NCBI RefSeq assembly: GCF_019711515.1
Contig: NZ_JAIGNO010000003.1
Coordinates: 1-64,000 of the forward strand
DNA length: 64,000 nt
Direction: 5' to 3'
Source of the DNA: Qipengyuania qiaonensis
GTDB taxonomy: Bacteria; Pseudomonadota; Alphaproteobacteria; Sphingomonadales; Sphingomonadaceae
Positions 58,129-64,000 of this stretch are shown here, one piece after another (positions within the stretch are counted from its first letter, which is position 1; the number at the start of each line of letters is the position of its first letter). The translations under genes were made by a program, and so were the position numbers. A model generated the notes under the pieces. It saw only the letters and a program-made list of their open reading frames with translations, was not told the DNA's origin and ran no database searches.

Positions 58129-58877
58129 ACAAACACCTCCTTCTTTTGCCCGTCGGCCTTGCCGTCACCCTCGGTGGCCTCGCTCTCGCCCAGAGCGCGC
58201 CCGAAGGCATCGATCTCGAAGCGATCCGCGAGCGTGCGGCCGAACACGCCGACGATGCGCAGGCGCTCAGCACCAATGTCCGCCAGCGCGCCGAGGCGCT
58301 GACCGAGGACGCACAGACTATCCAGGCGCAAGCGCAGGCCAATCGCGCAGCCTATGCGGACAGCATCGAGGCAATCGAGACAAACGCCGTCCTCGACTTC
58401 GACGCGATGATCGCGGGGCAAGCCGCCGCCGAGAAGGCATCGCTCGGGGGAGCCCCCCGCTTCATTGCCTTTGCCAGCCTGTCGATGCCGCCCGAGGCGC
58501 TGAAAGTACTGGTCCACGACATGACCAGGGCAGGAGGCGTCACCGTGCTGCGCGGCTTCCCGCAAGGAAACAGCGAGGCGTTCAAGAAGCGCCTGGCTGC
58601 CATCTGGAGCACCCGCGACGAAGCCGGCTCGCTCGGCATTGATCCAAGGCTGTTCCGCGCGTTCAAAATCGAGGCCGCACCGAGCTTCGTCATGCTGAGC
58701 ACTGAGTTCAGTCCCTGCGACGGGTTCGATTGCACCAGCGAGGTGCCGCCGCACGACCGCATCGCCGGTAACATCAGCGTGGGAGAAGTCCTCGAGACCT
58801 TTGTCTCGGGCAAGGGTCCGGGTGCCGAGCTTGCTCGCCTCCATCTGCGCCAGCTCTCCAGGGAGGAACGGCCATGA
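58125..58877 (+). CDS. trbC: F-type conjugation protein TrbC
   Basis: A 250-residue periplasmic protein with a signal peptide, a helical segment of about 75 residues rich in Ala/Gln/Glu, and the TrbC domain: RFIAFASLSMPPEALKVLVHDMTRAGGVTVLRGFPQGNSEAFKKRLAAIW, then IDPRLFRAFKIEAAPSFVML. This thioredoxin-like domain partners TraW. Note that RP4 TrbC is an unrelated pilin. Confidence 0.93.
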   Translation: MNKHLLLLPVGLAVTLGGLALAQSAPEGIDLEAIRERAAEHADDAQALSTNVRQRAEALTEDAQTIQAQAQANRAAYADSIEAIETNAVLDFDAMIAGQAAAEKASLGGAPRFIAFASLSMPPEALKVLVHDMTRAGGVTVLRGFPQGNSEAFKKRLAAIWSTRDEAGSLGIDPRLFRAFKIEAAPSFVMLSTEFSPCDGFDCTSEVPPHDRIAGNISVGEVLETFVSGKGPGAELARLHLRQLSREERP

Positions 58878-60607
58878 CCGGCAGAACCCTCGCCAATCTC
58901 CTTGCCGCACTCGTCGCCCTCACAAGCGCGGCTTCCATTCACGCTCAGACCCGCGATGCAGCAAGGGCCGACGGCAAGGACTTTGCCACCGAGCTGCTGG
59001 GCGAAGCGCGCGACGCCGCAACGACCAATCCCGACGCGGCGCGCGTTCCCAATTTCGATCCGCAGGCGACGCGCGACCTGCAGGATCTTGTGCGCGATCC
59101 CGACCAGATCGAGGCCCGCGCCCGCAGCGCCGCCACGACCAGCACGCCGATGCGGACCATCCGCGACAGCATTGCCAATCGCGCAAGGTTCGAGCCGAAC
59201 GAGATCGAGGACGTGATTGCCCGCAGCCTCGCGATCAACGAGACGCCGCTCGACTACACCAGCGGCATGGCAATTTCGGGCAGCCAGGGATCGTGCGTTC
59301 CGCTGCCGCCTGGTTCGGGGTCGGCGGGCACCTACACAGCCACCTGCAATACGGGCACACGGATCGATCAGTCGCTTGGCCAATGCACGGTCCCGCTCGT
59401 CGCCAAGGTCAGCCAGCAACCGCAGTATCATTACCTTTGCAGCCCATTGGGCAGCTTCAACCTGTCAGGTGAGCCGGATTGCGAAGAGTTTTCGGGCGCT
59501 CTTTGCCGGGTGACCGGACACCGGGACGGTCCTTGCCTACAGTGGGGTTGGTCCGGCGGTCGCAAATGGTGCACCGAGCCGGGCGATCCGATTACCGAGC
59601 TGACCTGCGACGAACAGGTCGCGGGGCAGACGCCCTACCGCATCGCCACGGCGACCACCGTCACGACGACCTCTGACGAAAGCCAGTGCACAGGTCTTGC
59701 GGACAATAGCGATTGCACGCTGGACGCCGAAATCTGCACCGATAGCGATCCGCAGACCCGCGTGATCGACGGCGTCTCTGTCACCAGGCCCTGCTGGGAA
59801 TGGCAACGCAGCTACACTTGCATTGCGCGCGAAGCGGCGACCGACTGCTCCGACATCGAAAGCCAGGGCACCTGCCGCTTTGTCCGCGAGGAATGCCTCA
59901 CTGACGAAGACCCTTGCGAGACCTGGGAGCGCATCTACGAGTGCCCGCTTCCCGTAAACGATAGCTCAACCCAGTATGTCTGCGACGGCGATGTCTATTG
60001 CATCGACGGCAGCTGCGAGACGATCGAGCGCACAGCTAACGATGAGTTCAAGGATGCCGTCACCGCGCTCCATGCGATGGACGAGGCCCGCGGTCAGTTC
60101 GATCCTGAAACGCTGACGCTGTTCCGCGGCACCCGCAACACCTGCTCCTCCAAGGTCTTCGGCGTGCTCAACTGCTGCAAGGGCAAGGGCTTCCCGCTCA
60201 TCCCCGGAATCAGCCTGCTCGTCGCGCTCGGCTGCAACCGCGAGGAGGTGCTGCTCCACGAACGCGATGCGCAGGGACTGTGCGCTTTTGTAGGGACCTA
60301 TTGTTCGGACAAGTTCCTCGGCGTCTGCCTGACCAAGAAGAAGGTCTACTGCTGCTTCGAGAGCAAGCTCTCGCGGGTCCTGCAGGAACAGGGCCGCCTC
60401 CAGCTGCTCAAGCCGTGGGACAAGCCCAAGGAAGAGCAGTGCGAGGGTTTCACTCTCGACGAGTTCGCCCGGCTCGACCTCAGCCAGATGGATTTCAGCG
60501 AAGTCTATGCCGAGTTCACCGAGGCTGCGCGGCTTCCCGACGAGCTCGAGACCAGCATCCTCATCCAGCAGAAAATCGAAGACTATTACGCAAGGAGTGG
60601 CCAATGA
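58874..60607 (+). CDS. traN: F-type mating-pair stabilisation protein TraN
   Basis: A 577-residue exported protein with more than 40 cysteines, the hallmark of TraN. The N-terminal region has a signal peptide and a helical segment; the core includes GSCVPLPPGSGSAGTYTATCNTG, then repeated short Cys-rich loops (CADSDP-like), and the conserved C-terminal block CSSKVFGVLNCCKGKGFPLIPGISLLVALGCNREEVLLHERDAQGLCAFVGTYCSDKFLGVCLTKKKVYCCFESKLSRVLQEQG. It acts as outer-membrane adhesin recognising the recipient. Confidence 0.95.
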   Translation: MTGRTLANLLAALVALTSAASIHAQTRDAARADGKDFATELLGEARDAATTNPDAARVPNFDPQATRDLQDLVRDPDQIEARARSAATTSTPMRTIRDSIANRARFEPNEIEDVIARSLAINETPLDYTSGMAISGSQGSCVPLPPGSGSAGTYTATCNTGTRIDQSLGQCTVPLVAKVSQQPQYHYLCSPLGSFNLSGEPDCEEFSGALCRVTGHRDGPCLQWGWSGGRKWCTEPGDPITELTCDEQVAGQTPYRIATATTVTTTSDESQCTGLADNSDCTLDAEICTDSDPQTRVIDGVSVTRPCWEWQRSYTCIAREAATDCSDIESQGTCRFVREECLTDEDPCETWERIYECPLPVNDSSTQYVCDGDVYCIDGSCETIERTANDEFKDAVTALHAMDEARGQFDPETLTLFRGTRNTCSSKVFGVLNCCKGKGFPLIPGISLLVALGCNREEVLLHERDAQGLCAFVGTYCSDKFLGVCLTKKKVYCCFESKLSRVLQEQGRLQLLKPWDKPKEEQCEGFTLDEFARLDLSQMDFSEVYAEFTEAARLPDELETSILIQQKIEDYYARSGQ

Positions 60608-61434
60608 CGCGCCGCCAATCACTGCCGATGCTGGCCCTCCCAGCACTGGCCATGTGTCTCGCTGCACTGCTTCCCGTTCGGGCAGTCGCCCAGGAAGCAC
60701 GCCCAGCAGAGCCAGCTGCCTCGGCAGACAGCCTCTACTGCGAGCAGCGCAGGCTCGGATACTGGTTCTATTGCGTCAGGCCGGAGCCGAAAGCCGAGCC
60801 GCAGGTCGCACAGCCACCCGCCCAGGTAACCGCCACACAGGAACTCGACGCGGTCACGGGGGAACTGCGCGAACTCAAAGCGCGCGCGATCCTCTATCCG
60901 ACGCCGGAAAACGTCACCGCCTATATCCGCTTCCAACGTACCCAGCTCGACCGGGCTTCGCTGTTTTCCGATGTCTGGCAGCGCGCGGTCTGGCAGGATC
61001 CCGAGCTCGACTACACGCTCGAGAGACCGGTCGGCGCGCTCGCCAAGAAGCAATGGCAGGAAGCACGCGCTGCCGACCGCGATGCGGTGATGGCCAGGCT
61101 CTCCGAGCGCTATGGCCTGTTCTACTTTTTCGCCCAGACCTGCGGTGCATGTGAAGTGATGAGCCCGATCGTGCGCTCGGTGGCGGACCGCTGGCATATC
61201 ACTGTTCGGGCGATCTCTACCGATGGCGGACCGTCCCGGCACTTCCCCGACTACAAGGTCGAAAGCGGCCAGCGGCCGCGGATGGGGCTCGAGCCCGGCA
61301 TCACCCCGGCGCTCGTGCTGTGGGACAGCGTGGCCAGGCGCCCGATCCCGATCGGATACGGCGTGCTCTCGGCCGACGAGCTGCAGGACCGCATCTACCT
61401 CCTCACCTCGAAGGAAGCCGGACATGATTACTAG
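60604..61434 (+). CDS. traF: F-type conjugation protein TraF (thioredoxin-like)
   Basis: A 276-residue periplasmic protein: signal peptide, DSLYCEQRRLGYWFYC near residue 35, a helical domain, and a thioredoxin-like domain with YGLFYFFAQTCGACEVMSPIVRSVADRW (CGAC near residue 178, active-site-like) and EPGITPALVLWD. F TraF lacks the CxxC; here it is kept, so it may be a working thiol oxidoreductase. Overlaps both neighbours. Different from the S26 peptidases also called TraF. Confidence 0.93.
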   Translation: MTRRQSLPMLALPALAMCLAALLPVRAVAQEARPAEPAASADSLYCEQRRLGYWFYCVRPEPKAEPQVAQPPAQVTATQELDAVTGELRELKARAILYPTPENVTAYIRFQRTQLDRASLFSDVWQRAVWQDPELDYTLERPVGALAKKQWQEARAADRDAVMARLSERYGLFYFFAQTCGACEVMSPIVRSVADRWHITVRAISTDGGPSRHFPDYKVESGQRPRMGLEPGITPALVLWDSVARRPIPIGYGVLSADELQDRIYLLTSKEAGHDY

Positions 61435-62872
61435 CATCCGCAATACGGCGCTCAGCATAGCTGCCGCCAGCATGGTCGCGTCCCCTCTGGCCGCGCCAGC
61501 ATCAGCCAATGTTGGCGACAGCATGGACCGCTTCATGGACGACATGGGCGCGGCGGCCAATGTTACCGGGCCAAGCGCGTTCGAAGGCCAGTCGGCGGGC
61601 TATTACAGCCTTGGCAATGTCTGGACGCGCTTCCCGCAGAAGACGACCAACATCGCCAATCTCCAGCTTCCGCGTGCCCGCGCTGGTTGCGGCGGTATCG
61701 ATATCTTCGCCGGGTCGTTCTCCTTCATCAACGCAAGCGAGATGGTCGCGCTCTTGAAGGCCGTCGCGAACAATGCGGTGGGGTTCGCCTTCAGCCTCGC
61801 GATCGACACCGTCTGCCCCGAATGCTCGAAGATCATGCAGGAGTTCAGCCAGAAGGCGCAGCTCATGAACAATCTCTCGATCAACTCCTGCGAGATGGCG
61901 CAGGGCCTGGTCGGCGGCGTTTGGCCCAAGGGCGATCTCGCGGACAAGGCGATCTGCGAAGCGATCGGCAACTCCGAAGGTATCTTCACCGACTATGCTG
62001 CCGCCAAGCATGGTTGCGGGACGCGCGGCCAACGCGCCTCCACCAACGAGGGCGCCGGCGCCGACTATGCCGACGTCAATCCCGGTGTGCCGCGCAATTA
62101 CACCTGGCATGTCCTCAAGCAGAGCGCCTTCTTCAACCCCGGCGGCACTTTCGACCGCGATCTTGCCGAGTATGCGATGACGCTCATCGGCACGGTGATC
62201 TACGTGCCGCCCCGCGACGACGAGTCGGGCAAATTCGTACCTTTCGCAGGCGATGCCTCCTCGACGCTGGTGACCGCACTGCTCGACGGGACGCAGGGCC
62301 AGTCGGTGCGGGTGTTCCAGTGCGACGAGCCCGACCAGTGCCTCAACCCCACTTTCCAGCAGATGAGCCTCACGAGCGCGAAAGCCATCCGGCCACGCGT
62401 TGCCCGGCTCATCGGCAGCATGGTGGAGGCGATCCGCAGCGATACCGCGATCGGCGACGAGGAGAAGGAGCTGCTCCAGGTGGCATCGGTGCCGCTCTAC
62501 AAGATCCTCACCGTTCAGGCGGCCTATGGGCGCGGGATGGCAACCGACGACCGCGACACGCTGGCCGAGATCGCCAGCATCGATCTCCTCTATGCCATTC
62601 TCGAGCGTATCACCGCTGAGGCCGGACGCTCGATGGCGAGCTTCATTGCGGCCGATGAAGCCAAGCTCGCGATCTGGCGCGCTCAGGTCGCCGAGGTCCG
62701 GTCTGGCCTCGCCCAGCGGCAAGCGACCGGACAGGCGCGGGTCTCTGCGATCATGCAGATCATCGAGAAGACGGCGATGATCGAGAATATGCTCGCTGCC
62801 TCGATGTCACCGTCGATGGCCGCCGCGCTCGACTGGTCACGCGGGATGCAGTCCCGCTCCATCGTTCCATAA
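61424..62872 (+). CDS. traH: F-type conjugation protein TraH
   Basis: This 482-residue periplasmic protein has a signal peptide (IRNTALSIAAASMVASPLAAPASA) and TraH blocks: MDRFMDDMGAAANVTGPSAFEGQSAGYYSLGNVWTRFP, ARAGCGGIDIFAGSFSFINASEMVALLKAVANNAVGFAFSLAIDTVCPECSKIMQEFSQKAQLMNNLSINSCEMAQGLVGG, PRNYTWHVLKQSAFF. Coiled-coil C-terminus. It helps pilus assembly with TraF. The start lies 11 bp inside traF. Confidence 0.95.
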   Translation: MITSIRNTALSIAAASMVASPLAAPASANVGDSMDRFMDDMGAAANVTGPSAFEGQSAGYYSLGNVWTRFPQKTTNIANLQLPRARAGCGGIDIFAGSFSFINASEMVALLKAVANNAVGFAFSLAIDTVCPECSKIMQEFSQKAQLMNNLSINSCEMAQGLVGGVWPKGDLADKAICEAIGNSEGIFTDYAAAKHGCGTRGQRASTNEGAGADYADVNPGVPRNYTWHVLKQSAFFNPGGTFDRDLAEYAMTLIGTVIYVPPRDDESGKFVPFAGDASSTLVTALLDGTQGQSVRVFQCDEPDQCLNPTFQQMSLTSAKAIRPRVARLIGSMVEAIRSDTAIGDEEKELLQVASVPLYKILTVQAAYGRGMATDDRDTLAEIASIDLLYAILERITAEAGRSMASFIAADEAKLAIWRAQVAEVRSGLAQRQATGQARVSAIMQIIEKTAMIENMLAASMSPSMAAALDWSRGMQSRSIVP

Positions 62873-62884
62873 GGGTCAGGCAGC

Positions 62885-64000
62885 ATGGTCGAGATTTTCA
62901 CGGTCGGCGGCGGCGAGTACATCGTCAATGTCCTCAACGCCGTTGCCGCCTGGACCGGTGCGGGCGGCTATAAGAGCCTGATCCAAGTCGCGCTGGTGAT
63001 GGGCATGGTGCTTGCGGTCATAGTGGTCGCGTTCAACCAGGACTGGCGTGCCTGGCTCAACTGGTTCCTCGGTGCGACGCTCATCTACATGTGCCTGATG
63101 GTGCCGCGCATGGACGTCCATGTGACAGACCGGGTCAATCCCAGCCTTGCACCGGCAACGGTGGCCAATGTCCCGCTCGGGCTCGCCCTAATGGCAAGTT
63201 TCACCAGCCAGGCAGGGGACTATCTGACCCGCTCGGCCGAGCTTGTCTTCGGCCTGCCGGATGACCTCAACTACTCGAAGAACGGCATGATCTATGGCGC
63301 GCGGCTGCTCGAATCGACGCGCAGCTTGCGCATTTCCGATCCGGAGTTCGCTGCGAACTTCGACGAGCATGTCCGGCAATGCGTGTTCTACGATCTGCTG
63401 CTCGGCCGCTACTCGATGAAGGAGCTGTCCGAGAGCGACGATATTTGGGCGACGATCGCGCCGGGCAGCGCGGCTCGCGCGCAGAAATTCTTGACCCGGC
63501 AGGCCGACGACAGCGTGACGGCTTCGATCATCACCTGCCGTGAAGCCTACACCGCGCTGTCGGGGCAGTGGGCGAGCCTTATCGACGAGATGACGCTTGT
63601 CGCGGGACGCCAGCTCTATCCGCGACAAACCGAAGCGTTCGCCAGGGCCAAGCTCATGGCCGACCTCCCGATTGCCTATCAGTATCTCACCGGCATCTCG
63701 CGCAGCGCGAGCGACATTTTCCGCCAGGTGCTGACGATCAATGCCATGAACCAGGCCATGCACGGCTTTGCAGGGGCGAGCGGCACCGGCAGCATCGACG
63801 TCTTCGCGCAGACCCGGGCCGATATTCAGACCGAGCGGACCTATTCCTCGATCGCGCACAACGCGATGAAATGGGTCCCGATCCTCAATGTCGTGCTGAC
63901 GGTGGTGTTCTACGCGCTGTTCCCTGTCCTGTTTCCGCTGTTCCTGATGCCGCGGACCGGACCCACTGCATTGAGAGGTTACGTCACCGGCTTCTTCTAC
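62885..64000 (+). CDS. traG: F-type conjugation protein TraG, N-terminal part (cut by window end)
   Basis: The frame opens at ATG 62885 (12 bp after traH, GGGTCAGGCAGC before it) and runs without stop to the last base: 372 codons, partial. The N-terminus MVEIFTVGGGEYIVNVLNAVAAWTG and the following membrane segments (LIQVALVMGMVLAVIVVAF, LNWFLGATLIYMCLMVPRM, and VLTVVFYALFPVLFPLFLM near residue 337) match F TraG, a large (over 900 residues) protein for pilus assembly and mating-pair stabilisation/entry exclusion. The MTLVAGRQLYPRQTEAFARAKLMADLPIAYQYLTG stretch is family-specific. Confidence 0.93.
   Translation, partial: MVEIFTVGGGEYIVNVLNAVAAWTGAGGYKSLIQVALVMGMVLAVIVVAFNQDWRAWLNWFLGATLIYMCLMVPRMDVHVTDRVNPSLAPATVANVPLGLALMASFTSQAGDYLTRSAELVFGLPDDLNYSKNGMIYGARLLESTRSLRISDPEFAANFDEHVRQCVFYDLLLGRYSMKELSESDDIWATIAPGSAARAQKFLTRQADDSVTASIITCREAYTALSGQWASLIDEMTLVAGRQLYPRQTEAFARAKLMADLPIAYQYLTGISRSASDIFRQVLTINAMNQAMHGFAGASGTGSIDVFAQTRADIQTERTYSSIAHNAMKWVPILNVVLTVVFYALFPVLFPLFLMPRTGPTALRGYVTGFFY

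Noticed and set aside
1-64000. CRISPR arrays, rRNA, complete tRNA genes or insertion sequences
   Set aside because: No regularly spaced repeats, no rRNA-like stretch, no cloverleaf and no transposase reading frame were seen on either strand.

Overview
This is a GC-rich alphaproteobacterial window. The flavour is Sphingomonadales, judged from the Tra protein types, the copper cluster and the DUF-family backbone genes; no rRNA or housekeeping marker is present to confirm it. Almost the whole window is mobile or accessory DNA. No CRISPR array, complete tRNA or insertion sequence was found.

Left element, about 0.1-33.25 kb. The backbone lies mostly on the minus strand. From the integrase end it reads: tyrosine recombinase (31854-33089), AlpA, DUF932, ParB-like, Toprim and DUF2493 proteins, then DUF736, an XRE regulator, the 15.4-11.6 kb transfer-leader cluster (DUF6499, DUF2285, HTH, DUF2840, TraF S26 peptidase, DUF736, lytic transglycosylase), DUF3363 relaxase, VirD4/TraG coupling ATPase and CopG. 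The trb mating-pair genes that normally follow CopG are absent. Their place is taken by a plus-strand cargo of WYL regulators, a glyoxalase, an NmrA-like reductase, HIRAN, MarR/DoxX and two secreted hydrolases. A probable attachment core resembling a tRNA 3' end sits upstream of the integrase at 33252.

Cargo inside the left element. The most interesting block is 17.1-22.4 kb. A plus operon encodes an acyl-carrier-like protein, an XRE repressor, an ImmA/IrrE metallopeptidase whose C-terminus looks like a chagasin cysteine-protease inhibitor, a papain-family cysteine protease, and a thymidylate-synthase-like protein. It runs into a convergent minus operon of a ribbon-helix-helix protein, a MazG-type pyrophosphohydrolase and a uracil-DNA-glycosylase-like protein. 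I propose this as a candidate undescribed, probably defensive, protease/nucleotide system. A second insert (28.5-30.1 kb) carries a monooxygenase, a thioesterase and a WYL regulator that share a palindromic operator with the first kilobases of the window.

Middle, 33.5-45.4 kb. Two 41-bp palindromic sites in inverted orientation bracket a copper-resistance island and four further genes. The island holds DUF305, a two-TM ion channel, CopA-type ATPase, DUF411, a lipoprotein, DUF2231, CsoR, multicopper oxidase and CopB. CsoR-type operators lie in the divergent promoter. The further genes are a small basic protein, an NYN nuclease-like protein, a DUF6946/M15-like fusion and a CxxC mini-protein. 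A second, AT-rich NYN gene lies just outside.

Right, 46.8-64 kb. AlpA and XRE regulators lie divergent to a complete-looking F-type conjugation operon: traA, L, E, K, B, dsbC, V, C, a small membrane protein, trbI, an S26 peptidase, W, U, trbC, N, F, H, and traG running off the end. Most of its genes overlap by 4 bp or abut. Its relaxase and coupling protein are not in the window.
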